NCBI GenBank assembly: GCA_002377605.1
Contig: DFQD01000250.1
Span: 1 to 6,694 of the forward strand
DNA length: 6,694 bases
Reading direction: 5' to 3'
Source of the DNA: Gammaproteobacteria bacterium UBA3498
GTDB taxonomy: Bacteria; Pseudomonadota; Gammaproteobacteria; Pseudomonadales; Pseudohongiellaceae
Shown: in pieces, positions 1 through 6,069 of the stretch
Layout: each line of letters begins with the position of its first letter
How positions within the stretch are numbered: position 1 is the first letter of the stretch
Translations under genes and position numbers: made by a program
Notes under the pieces: generated by a model
Told to the model about the DNA's origin: nothing
The model's input: only the letters and a program-made list of their open reading frames with translations
Database searches by the model: none

Positions 1-906
1 GCGGATAGGTTTGTGGTTGGCGCCTCAGCGCTGGCCCGAAATTTAGGGGTTTCCCCCTTGATGATTGGTCTCACCGTTGTCGCGTTCGGCACATCTGCCC
101 CTGAGATTTTTTCCTCTGCAGTTGCGGCTCTAGAAGACAAGCCTGAATTAGCAATAGGAAACGCTCTGGGTTCCAATTTATTTAACGTTGGCGTTGCGCT
201 AGGCATCGCCGCTGTCATCAGTCCACTGAAACCTCCCGAAACTCTGATCGACAAAGAATTGCCTGCATTATTACTCGTAACGATTGTCGTTGGCGTGCTG
301 TTAATCGATTTGAGTTTAGGAGTATTCGATGCCCTCGTGCTAATCAGTATTACCGGATTTTTTGGTTACAAACTTTTCTACAAACGAACTAAGTCAATCG
401 TGATTCCTGAAATTGAAAAATCAACAGTCGCAGAAATAAATAGTATCCTGGCCATACTCTACCTGATCCTCGGCCTTGTACTATTATTATATAGCGCAAA
501 TGTATTAGTAGCAGCCGCATCATCAATCGCCGAGGGATTTGGTGTGTCTACCGCTATTATTGGTTTAACCATAGTGGCCTTAGGTACCAGCTTGCCAGAA
601 CTCGCAGCCTCGGTTGCCAGCGTATTAAAAGGACATCACGATTTAGCCATCGGCAACATCGTAGGTTCTAATATATTAAACCTGCTAGCCGTACTTCCCT
701 TCCCCGGTTTATTAAGTGCTGGCGCTATCGATTCTTTCTTATTCTATAGAGACTATATTGGAGTCTTAATTCTGACTCTTCTCCTTGCCTTCTTTTGCCA
801 TAGAGGAATAAAGAAGAACAAAATGATAAGTCGAATTAACGGAATCATTTTCTTGTCAATTTACGGGGGCTGGTTTACGTTAATGCTCATACAGACTCAG
901 AGCTAA
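1..906 (+). CDS. yrbG: Calcium/sodium antiporter, YrbG family (5' partial)
   Basis: Inner-membrane cation exchanger of the Ca2+:cation antiporter (CaCA) superfamily. The frame is open from base 1 (reading A-D-R-F-V-V-G-A-S), so the gene starts upstream. Compared with the roughly 325-residue E. coli protein, about 20 N-terminal residues are missing, and the GTG at 13 is not the true start. The 301 visible residues show the internal duplication typical of the family. Repeat 1 has MIGLTVVAFGTSAPE (codons 21-35) followed by GNALGSN (53-59). Repeat 2 has IIGLTIVALGTSLPE (186-200) followed by GNIVGSN (218-224). The GTSxPE acidic residues form the ion-binding site in this superfamily. Several hydrophobic helices flank a short hydrophilic loop near codons 122-143 that separates the halves. 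The gene ends 17 bases before kdsD, as in the canonical yrbG-kdsD order. The substrate is inferred from the family; the E. coli homologue has no firmly established physiological role. Confidence 0.93.
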   Translation, partial: ADRFVVGASALARNLGVSPLMIGLTVVAFGTSAPEIFSSAVAALEDKPELAIGNALGSNLFNVGVALGIAAVISPLKPPETLIDKELPALLLVTIVVGVLLIDLSLGVFDALVLISITGFFGYKLFYKRTKSIVIPEIEKSTVAEINSILAILYLILGLVLLLYSANVLVAAASSIAEGFGVSTAIIGLTIVALGTSLPELAASVASVLKGHHDLAIGNIVGSNILNLLAVLPFPGLLSAGAIDSFLFYRDYIGVLILTLLLAFFCHRGIKKNKMISRINGIIFLSIYGGWFTLMLIQTQS

Positions 907-912
907 TATAAT
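907..912 (+). promoter_or_regulatory. Possible -10 element for kdsD
   Basis: A perfect TATAAT begins directly after the yrbG stop codon. At 17-base spacing the upstream hexamer (884-889, TGCTCA) matches the sigma-70 -35 consensus at only three of six positions, and no TGn extension is present. If active, transcription would start about 5 bases before the kdsD ATG, giving an almost leaderless message, which would fit the lack of a clear Shine-Dalgarno there. TATAAT occurs by chance in AT-rich DNA, so this is weak. Confidence 0.2.
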
Positions 913-923
913 TCCTCAAAAAT

Positions 924-1910
924 ATGTCAGCCGATAAACCCAAAAATAATTTATTTATAGAAAGCGCCTTAAGGGCTATCGAGGTCGAGGGCGCAGCAAT
1001 TAACGCCTTGAAAGATAGAATCGGTACTGAGTTTGAACAAGCATGCTCCATTATCCTTAATTGTTCCGGCAGGGTAGTAGTAACTGGTATGGGCAAGTCG
1101 GGGCATATCGGCAAAAAAATCGCGGCAACCCTTGCCAGCACAGGCACCCCTGCAATGTACGTGCATCCAGGTGAAGCAAGTCATGGAGATATTGGAATGA
1201 TTACCAATTCCGATGTGGTACTCGCACTTTCAAATTCCGGAACGACAGAAGAAATCACTACACTTCTTCCGATACTGAAGAGAAAAGATATTCCGTTAAT
1301 CAGCATTACTGGTGATAAAAATTCAGCTTTGGCGGAAGCTGCATCAGCTAATATAGATGGCAAAGTCGAAGAAGAGGCTTGCCCTTTAGGTTTAGCACCA
1401 ACTTCCAGCACGACGGCTGCATTAGTATTAGGTGACGCCCTAGCGATGGCTTTACTTGAAGCTCGAGGATTTACCAGAGACGATTTTGCTATTTCTCATC
1501 CCGGCGGCAATCTGGGTAGAAAACTACTAGTTAAGGTTAAAGATGTAATGCATAGCGGAACTGAGATTCCAAAAGTTACAGATCAAACACCCCTGGCGAG
1601 AGCTTTACGGGAAATGAGTGATAAAGGATTCGGCCTTACTACTGTCATTAATGGAGAAGGGTATATTCAAGGTGTATTTACTGACGGAGACCTGAGACGC
1701 TCACTTGATTCTGGCATCGACATTCAAAACACTCCTGTAAAAGATGTTATGTCATCGGACTACAAGTACATTTCGAGTAATGCATTGGCAGCTGAAGCCG
1801 CGCTTCTTATGCAAGAATCGAATATATATGTACTCATAGTCGCGCAAGAAGATGGATGCATAGAAGGCATTATAAAAATGCATGACTTGCTCGATGCAAA
1901 CGTTGTCTAA
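924..1910 (+). CDS. kdsD: D-arabinose 5-phosphate isomerase KdsD
   Basis: Cytoplasmic enzyme interconverting D-ribulose 5-phosphate and D-arabinose 5-phosphate, the first committed step towards Kdo for LPS inner core. It has 328 residues, the same length as E. coli KdsD. An N-terminal SIS (sugar isomerase) domain covers roughly residues 35-190, with GMGKSG at 55-60, the SNSGTTEE phosphosugar-binding loop at 103-110, and PTSSTT at 159-164. Lys58, Glu110, Glu151 and His192 sit one position off the E. coli catalytic set K59/E111/E152/H193, with His192 in the SHPGGxLGR motif. Two C-terminal CBS domains follow (about 207-262 and 273-325), the first including FTDGDLRR at 252-259. The ATG at 924 is chosen because it gives the family length; the upstream sequence shows no convincing Shine-Dalgarno. 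The gene lies 17 bases after yrbG and 7 bases before kdsC, consistent with co-transcription. Confidence 0.97.
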   Translation: MSADKPKNNLFIESALRAIEVEGAAINALKDRIGTEFEQACSIILNCSGRVVVTGMGKSGHIGKKIAATLASTGTPAMYVHPGEASHGDIGMITNSDVVLALSNSGTTEEITTLLPILKRKDIPLISITGDKNSALAEAASANIDGKVEEEACPLGLAPTSSTTAALVLGDALAMALLEARGFTRDDFAISHPGGNLGRKLLVKVKDVMHSGTEIPKVTDQTPLARALREMSDKGFGLTTVINGEGYIQGVFTDGDLRRSLDSGIDIQNTPVKDVMSSDYKYISSNALAAEAALLMQESNIYVLIVAQEDGCIEGIIKMHDLLDANVV

Positions 1911-1917
1911 GTAATTC

Positions 1918-2433
1918 ATGAAATACAATCAAGAACAGATCGCTGTTACTAATGCCACTAAAAAAATCGAGTTGTTGCTATTGGATGTAGATGGCGTATT
2001 GACCGATGGGCGCCTTTACTTTTCTAACACAGGAGAAGAGTTAAAAACTTTTCACAGCTTGGATGGCCATGGCATCAAAATGCTAAAGAATACCAACGTG
2101 GAAGTCGGGATAATAACTGGGCGAATCTCAAAGATTGTTGAACATCGCGCAGAAAACCTAGGAATTGATCTGCTTCTTCAAGGGCGCGAAGACAAACTTA
2201 AAGCCACAATGGAGGTCGTTCTTGATAAGAGCTTAACCCTTGAGCAGGTAGCCTATGTTGGCGATGACTTACCAGATCTACCAGCTATCCAACAAGTCGG
2301 TCTAGGGTTCTCTGTTCCCAACGGACATGAAGATGTACAAAAAGCCGCAGCCGCAATTACAGAAAATATAGGTGGTAATGGGGCTGTTAGAGAAATCACC
2401 GATTTCATTCTTAAAAGTCAGAATAAATACTGA
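1918..2433 (+). CDS. kdsC: 3-deoxy-D-manno-octulosonate 8-phosphate phosphatase KdsC
   Basis: Cytoplasmic HAD-superfamily phosphatase that hydrolyses Kdo 8-phosphate to Kdo, the third step of the Kdo pathway. The 171 residues are within the usual range of this cap-less (C0) subfamily, which works as a tetramer. Motif I is LLDVDGVLTDG, with nucleophile Asp23 and acid/base Asp25. Motif II is the Thr of ITGR (66-69). Motif III is Lys93 in the REDKL segment. Motif IV is GDDLPD (115-120), with Mg2+-binding aspartates. The C-terminal GGNGAVRE segment (152-159) is the conserved tail that reaches a neighbouring subunit's active site in this family. The ATG at 1918 follows the kdsD stop by 7 bases with only a weak ribosome site, suggesting translational coupling. 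Unlike E. coli, where kdsC abuts lptC closely, a leader of over 100 bases follows. Confidence 0.97.
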   Translation: MKYNQEQIAVTNATKKIELLLLDVDGVLTDGRLYFSNTGEELKTFHSLDGHGIKMLKNTNVEVGIITGRISKIVEHRAENLGIDLLLQGREDKLKATMEVVLDKSLTLEQVAYVGDDLPDLPAIQQVGLGFSVPNGHEDVQKAAAAITENIGGNGAVREITDFILKSQNKY

Positions 2434-2484
2434 ACTGCTATCTACCCCTAACTTTCTGTGTTTATTGACTACTCCCAAGGCCAA

Positions 2485-2498
2485 AGTCTGACCAGACT
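2485..2498 (+). repeat. Short inverted repeat (hairpin 1) in kdsC-lptC gap
   Basis: AGTCTGACCAGACT forms a 5-bp stem with a 4-base GACC loop. As duplex DNA it is a 6+6 palindrome with a 2-base centre, which could equally be a protein-binding site. No T-run follows, so it is not an intrinsic terminator. The function is unknown. Confidence 0.45.
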
Positions 2499-2523
2499 CC
2501 TCTATTTCCGGACATTCTGATAA

Positions 2524-2537
2524 GCTTTGCGTAAAGC
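2524..2537 (+). repeat. Short inverted repeat (hairpin 2) in lptC leader
   Basis: GCTTTGCGTAAAGC forms a perfect 5-bp stem with a 4-base GCGT loop, ending 21 bases before the chosen lptC ATG. It has the same 14-base size as the inverted repeat 25 bases upstream, but a different sequence. No T-run follows. It may shape the 5' leader of lptC mRNA, or be chance. Confidence 0.4.
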
Positions 2538-2558
2538 GACAAGCGATTAGTGGAAATA

Positions 2559-3146
2559 ATGCAAAGAATCATGCTCCTTTTAATCCCTGGTGCAATCGCT
2601 ATTGCCATCTTTATTGCAATATCGACCTACGATAAAGCCAGTCAGAATCCTGCTGTTTCCGCCAATCTGAAGGCTCTGGATTACAACGCCTACTCAGAAA
2701 GGATTAATACCGTTCTATACAACTCAAATGGCGTGATTAATTACACGCTTCGCGCAGAAAGCCAAATTCACTTTATTGACGACCTTACAGAACTTGAAAA
2801 GCCTTTTATCAGGCTTTTTCAACAAGGCGAATCTCGCTGGAACATCGTTGCTAACAGCGGTCGCATTTTGGCCGACTTAAGAGAAGATGATTTGAAAAAC
2901 AGAATGATTGAGCTAACCGGTGACGTTGAAGTCTTTAGCCTGGATAAGTATGGAAATCGAACAGTTATGTCTACCGATTTTTTAGAAGTAGATCCACAAA
3001 ATGAAACATTGCAAACCGATCGGCCAGTTACTCTTGTAACATCTAATCTACAACAATCCTCTATAGGAATGTTCGCAGACTTAAAAACCGAAAAAATTGT
3101 TTTTCATCGCGACATACAAGGACACTATGAGCAGGCAACTAACTAG
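2559..3146 (+). CDS. lptC: LPS export ABC transporter periplasmic protein LptC
   Basis: Bitopic inner-membrane protein that joins the LptB2FG transporter to the periplasmic LptA bridge and receives LPS from LptF. From the ATG at 2559 it has 195 residues, close to the 191 of E. coli LptC. One N-terminal membrane anchor is visible (about residues 5-23), followed by a periplasmic beta-jellyroll domain from about residue 35 to 185. Family-like elements include the WNIVANSGRI strand (94-103), ELTGDVEVF (118-126) and the SSIGMFADL segment (167-175) near the C-terminal edge strand that contacts LptA. Start choice: GTG at 2550 would add three residues, but the ATG has a TGGA ribosome site four bases upstream and gives a normal short cytoplasmic tail. 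It follows kdsC after 125 bases, and its last 20 bases overlap lptA. Sequence conservation in this family is low, so gene order supports the call strongly. Confidence 0.93.
   Translation: MQRIMLLLIPGAIAIAIFIAISTYDKASQNPAVSANLKALDYNAYSERINTVLYNSNGVINYTLRAESQIHFIDDLTELEKPFIRLFQQGESRWNIVANSGRILADLREDDLKNRMIELTGDVEVFSLDKYGNRTVMSTDFLEVDPQNETLQTDRPVTLVTSNLQQSSIGMFADLKTEKIVFHRDIQGHYEQATN
2797..2818 (+). other. Terminator-like hairpin inside lptC
   Basis: AAAAGCC (2797-2803) pairs with GGCTTTT (2812-2818) around an 8-base loop, and the right arm runs into a five-T stretch (2815-2819). The shape is that of an A-tract/T-tract intrinsic terminator, but only three pairs are G-C, and it lies in frame within conserved coding sequence (E-K-P-F-I-R-L-F). 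It may be incidental. Confidence 0.25.
3118..3122 (+). promoter_or_regulatory. Ribosome binding site deciding the lptA start
   Basis: AAGGA lies four bases before the ATG at 3127, within the 3' end of lptC. It is among the clearest Shine-Dalgarno sequences in the window, and it selects this ATG over the in-frame TTG at 3097, which would place ten extra polar residues before the signal peptide. Confidence 0.7.
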
Positions 3147-3642
3147 CATCCTAAAACTAGCTGCATGCCTTGGGATTATTCTTCAGCCTTCAATTTCTGC
3201 GCTTGAATCCGATGGAGATCAACAAGTGCTTTGGAGTTCAGAGGGTGATTCCACAATGAGCATACAAGGCAATATACGGATTTTAGAAATGAGCGCTAAT
3301 GTGCGCGTAACTCAAGGCACATTAGAAATACTCGGCGATGAAGCAATCTTTGAATATGAAGCTAATTCCAATGAATTAAAGAAAGTTACTGTGAGTGGAT
3401 CTCCAGTTCGCTATCAACAACAGTTGGACGAAGACGGCGCATTGGTAACCGGCACAAGTGATATGCTTCTTTTTTATACCGACGAGTTAGACGAAACAAT
3501 ATTGGAGTTATTAGGAAACGCCAATATTGAGTCGCCAGATTCAACAATGCGCTGTGAGGCGATTGTTTATATTTCTGATCGCGATTTGATTCGAGAAGCA
3601 ACCGGGCCTTGCCAAGGAACCTTGAGCTCGCAGCCCAATTAA
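3127..3642 (+). CDS. lptA: LPS transport periplasmic protein LptA
   Basis: Periplasmic beta-jellyroll protein that polymerises head to tail into the bridge carrying LPS from LptC to LptD. It has 171 residues against 185 in E. coli. An N-terminal signal peptide (positive Arg3/Lys10, hydrophobic 11-20) probably ends at SISA (about residue 26). The OstA/LptA core follows: SIQGNIRILEMSANVRVTQG (45-64) aligns with the E. coli stretch ending GNVIVTQG. Later repeats of the strand pattern are at KKVTVSGSP (85-93) and ETILELLGNANIES (123-136). The E. coli Lys/Gln-rich tail is absent; this protein stops soon after the last strand. Two mature cysteines, Cys143 and Cys162, are present in the C-terminal part. 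The gene overlaps lptC by 20 bases, indicating coupled translation, and is followed by lptB after 19 bases. The identity is well supported by position and by the VTQG motif region. Confidence 0.92.
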   Translation: MSRQLTSILKLAACLGIILQPSISALESDGDQQVLWSSEGDSTMSIQGNIRILEMSANVRVTQGTLEILGDEAIFEYEANSNELKKVTVSGSPVRYQQQLDEDGALVTGTSDMLLFYTDELDETILELLGNANIESPDSTMRCEAIVYISDRDLIREATGPCQGTLSSQPN

Positions 3643-3661
3643 GCAACCTTAGAATAATTAA

Positions 3662-4381
3662 ATGCTAAAAGCCGTAAGTCTCGCTAAAAGTTACAAAGGA
3701 CGCAAAGTAGTAAGGGATGTTTCTCTTAGCATTGAGCAAGGGGAAATTGTCGGCTTGCTTGGACCAAACGGCGCTGGTAAAACCACCTGTTTCTATATGA
3801 TAGTTGGTTTAATAAATGCCGATTCCGGCGATGTTTCAATTAACGAAAATTCTCTCACTTCGTTACCCATTCACAAGAGAGCCAGCTTCGGCCTTTCATA
3901 CTTACCTCAAGATTCTTCAATTTTTCGCACTTTAAGTGTGGAGAATAATATTCTTGCCATTCTTGAAACTCGTCATGATTTAAGTGGCTCTGAAAAACAA
4001 AGGAAACTAGAAGCACTTCTGGATGAATTTAATATCAAGCATATTCGTCACAATAAAGGCATGAGTTTATCTGGCGGCGAACGACGCAGAACTGAAATTG
4101 CACGGACACTGGCAATGGACCCTAAATTTATTCTATTAGACGAGCCCTTCGCTGGCGTAGATCCAATTTCAGTCAGCGACATCAAAGAAATCATTCAGCA
4201 TTTAAAGGCGCGAGACATAGGTATTTTACTGACAGACCACAACGTTAGAGAAACCTTGGATATTTGCGAGAAGGCTTATATCGTGAGTGAAGGCCAAATT
4301 ATCGCCAAGGGAACAGCCGTCGATATTCTAAACAATGAAAAAGTTCGAGAAGTCTATTTAGGAGACCAATTCCAAATCTAA
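3662..4381 (+). CDS. lptB: LPS export ABC transporter ATP-binding protein LptB
   Basis: Cytoplasmic ATPase whose dimer powers extraction of LPS from the inner membrane through LptF/LptG, which are encoded elsewhere. It has 239 residues (E. coli 241) with a complete ABC domain: Walker A GPNGAGKT (34-41, Lys40), Q-loop Gln83 in YLPQDSSIFRTLSV, signature LSGGE (136-140), Walker B FILLDEP (156-162, catalytic Glu161), D-loop AGVDP, and switch His193 in TDHNVRETL. The SIFRTLSV segment after the Q-loop is the LptB-typical groove that receives the LptF/LptG coupling helices. The C-terminal VREVYLGDQF tail is also characteristic. No residue needed for catalysis is missing. The ATG at 3662 has only a weak ribosome site, and the gene probably depends on readthrough from lptC-lptA. 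Confidence 0.98.
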   Translation: MLKAVSLAKSYKGRKVVRDVSLSIEQGEIVGLLGPNGAGKTTCFYMIVGLINADSGDVSINENSLTSLPIHKRASFGLSYLPQDSSIFRTLSVENNILAILETRHDLSGSEKQRKLEALLDEFNIKHIRHNKGMSLSGGERRRTEIARTLAMDPKFILLDEPFAGVDPISVSDIKEIIQHLKARDIGILLTDHNVRETLDICEKAYIVSEGQIIAKGTAVDILNNEKVREVYLGDQFQI

Positions 4382-4419
4382 GCGCGCTTCAAAGTACTGT
4401 GCAATAAAGGCATGGTTTT

Positions 4420-4428
4420 TGCTATAAT
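4420..4428 (+). promoter_or_regulatory. Extended -10 sigma-70 promoter for rpoN
   Basis: TGCTATAAT is a perfect extended -10 (TGn plus consensus TATAAT) inside the 123-base lptB-rpoN gap. The hexamer at 17-base spacing (4400-4405, TGCAAT) is a poor -35, which is common for extended -10 promoters. The expected transcription start is near 4435, giving a 5' leader of about 70 bases before the rpoN ATG. This would let sigma-54 be expressed independently of the LPS genes. Confidence 0.65.
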
Positions 4429-4504
4429 ACTGACTTGTTAAAATACTTACCTATACTGAAAATTGTCGCAGTTAGATCATACATTCTTTTAAATAGCCCA
4501 ATCT

Positions 4505-6010
4505 ATGAAACTTTCGCTACAGCTAAAGCTCGGTCAGCAGCTGACAATGACGCCACAGCTGCAGCAAGCGATTCGACTACTCCAACTTTCAACTCTAGAT
4601 CTTCAGCAAGAAATTCATCAGGCATTGGAAACCAATCCGATGCTGGAGCTTATTGAAAGTAGCGACGAAGAAGAGTCTTCTATGAATCAAGAAGACGATA
4701 CACAAACTCTAGAAAAAGAAAGCTCGAAACCGTCCGAAGTATCTAATGACGAACAAGTAATGAATGGAGACGATGGTAGTTGGCAAGAACAAATTCCTGG
4801 TGATCTAGCAGTGGATAGCAATTGGGATGATATCTATCCTAATACCTATTCATCTACGAGCTCCTATAATGCCGATTCCCCGGATTTCGAATCCAGAAAT
4901 ACGGCAGTCGATACATTACAGGATCACTTACTCTGGCAATTAAACCTAACCCCGATGTCCGAAAAAGACAAGAGCATCGGTTTTACCATTATCGATGCTA
5001 TTGATGCCAATGGAATGCTAACGGTCGATATCGAATCGATACACGCCGGGTTTGAAGGCGAATTTGAAGTGGAATTAGATGAAATATTGGCAGTGCTTCA
5101 CCGTATCCAGCAATTTGATCCTATTGGAGTAGGTTACCGCGATCTTTCAGAGTGTTTATTAATTCAACTAAATCAACTTGAAAATCCAAAAGAGCCAAAG
5201 CTAATTAGTAATGCTAATCTTATAGTTAAAGAGCATATAAGCTTGTTGGGTAACCGAGACTACGCGCAATTAATGCGCAAGACCAGACTTAAAGAAGCAG
5301 AACTTATAGAGACAATAGAGGTCATTGAAAGTCTGGATCCGCGACCAGGTGCAAACATCTCGCCGCCGTCCACCACCTACATCGTCCCCGATGTAATAGT
5401 TACAAAACAGATCGAGCCTGGTAAGTGGAAGGTAGAATTGAATCCAGATACCGCAGCAAAAATTCGAATCAATAGCGCTTATGCATCATTAGTAAAACGG
5501 GCAGACTCAAGCGAAGAAAACAACTATCTGCGTGACAATTTACAAGAGGCCCGCTGGTTTATAAAAAGCCTACAGAGTCGTAATGAAACTCTGATGAAAG
5601 TAGCGACAAGAATTGTTGAACATCAAAAAGGGTTTCTTGAGAATGGTGAAGAGTCTATGAAGCCTTTGGTACTACATGACATAGCTGAAGCAGTGAACAT
5701 GCATGAATCCACTATATCCCGGGTGACAACGCAGAAATACATGCATACACCGAGAGGAATTTTCGAACTCAAATATTTCTTCTCCAGCCACGTTTCTACC
5801 AAAGGCGGCGGTGAATGTTCTTCCACCGCTATTCGAGCAATCATTAAGAAATTAATAGCAGCAGAGAATGCAAGAAAACCATTGAGCGATAGTAAAATCA
5901 CTCAATTGCTCGAAGACAAAGGAATAAACGTAGCAAGACGAACTATCGCCAAGTATCGAGAATCTCTTTCCATTCCTCCATCGAATGAACGCAAGCGACT
6001 CGTAGAATAG
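4505..6010 (+). CDS. rpoN: RNA polymerase sigma-54 factor RpoN
   Basis: Alternative sigma factor that directs RNA polymerase to -24/-12 promoters and needs an AAA+ activator to open DNA. It is complete at 501 residues (E. coli 477). Region I (1-50) is Gln/Leu-rich and includes MTPQLQQAIRLLQLS and ETNPMLE. Region II (about 51-130) is an acidic Asp/Glu/Ser/Asn linker, somewhat long, which accounts for the extra length. Region III comprises the core-binding part (about 135-330), with FDPIGVGYRDLSECL at 204-218, the helix-turn-helix area (about 388-427, including DIAEAVNMHESTISR), and the RpoN box ARRTIAKYRE (477-486), which reads the -24 element. The tail SLSIPPSNERKRLV is the usual ending. No strong Shine-Dalgarno precedes the ATG at 4505, but this start gives the standard MKxSLQLKLGQQL beginning. 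It has its own apparent promoter and is followed by ptsN after 59 bases, without the usual hpf between. Confidence 0.98.
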   Translation: MKLSLQLKLGQQLTMTPQLQQAIRLLQLSTLDLQQEIHQALETNPMLELIESSDEEESSMNQEDDTQTLEKESSKPSEVSNDEQVMNGDDGSWQEQIPGDLAVDSNWDDIYPNTYSSTSSYNADSPDFESRNTAVDTLQDHLLWQLNLTPMSEKDKSIGFTIIDAIDANGMLTVDIESIHAGFEGEFEVELDEILAVLHRIQQFDPIGVGYRDLSECLLIQLNQLENPKEPKLISNANLIVKEHISLLGNRDYAQLMRKTRLKEAELIETIEVIESLDPRPGANISPPSTTYIVPDVIVTKQIEPGKWKVELNPDTAAKIRINSAYASLVKRADSSEENNYLRDNLQEARWFIKSLQSRNETLMKVATRIVEHQKGFLENGEESMKPLVLHDIAEAVNMHESTISRVTTQKYMHTPRGIFELKYFFSSHVSTKGGGECSSTAIRAIIKKLIAAENARKPLSDSKITQLLEDKGINVARRTIAKYRESLSIPPSNERKRLVE

Positions 6011-6069
6011 CCCTCATATATCATGGAAGTGCCCCTACTGTTTAAGTCATACAGTTAAAGAGATCATCA

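Noticed and set aside
1884..1910. GACTT with GTCTAA 16 bases later at the kdsD end, a possible sigma-E promoter for kdsC.
   Set aside because: The -35 half matches only the last four positions of GGAACTT, and the -10 half is constrained by the kdsD stop codon.
2790..2817. GAACTT inside lptC as a possible sigma-E -35, since E. coli has a sigma-E promoter for lptA in this region.
   Set aside because: The sequence at the right spacing (GGCTTT, 2812-2817) does not resemble a sigma-E -10.
3097..3126. Upstream TTG start for lptA adding ten residues.
   Set aside because: It would put polar residues before the signal peptide, and it lacks the AAGGA ribosome site that serves the ATG at 3127.
3157..3168. 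LAAC in the LptA signal peptide (residues 11-14), resembling a lipoprotein box.
   Set aside because: Lys10 directly precedes it and the hydrophobic stretch lies after the cysteine, so a proper lipobox hydrophobic core is missing; LptA is a soluble periplasmic protein.
4413..4422. TGG...TTGC before rpoN as a sigma-54 autoregulatory site.
   Set aside because: The GG and GC are 7 bases apart instead of the required 12, so it cannot be a -24/-12 element.
4435..4656. A 73-codon open frame starting at TTG upstream of rpoN, Ala/Ser-rich.
   Set aside because: It runs out of frame over the start of rpoN, has no ribosome site or family resemblance, and its composition is that of a shifted reading of the Gln-rich rpoN region I.
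6037..6055. ACTGT/ACAGT inverted repeat after rpoN as a terminator.
   Set aside because: The stem is only 5 bp and AT-rich with a 9-base loop and no T-run; too weak to call.
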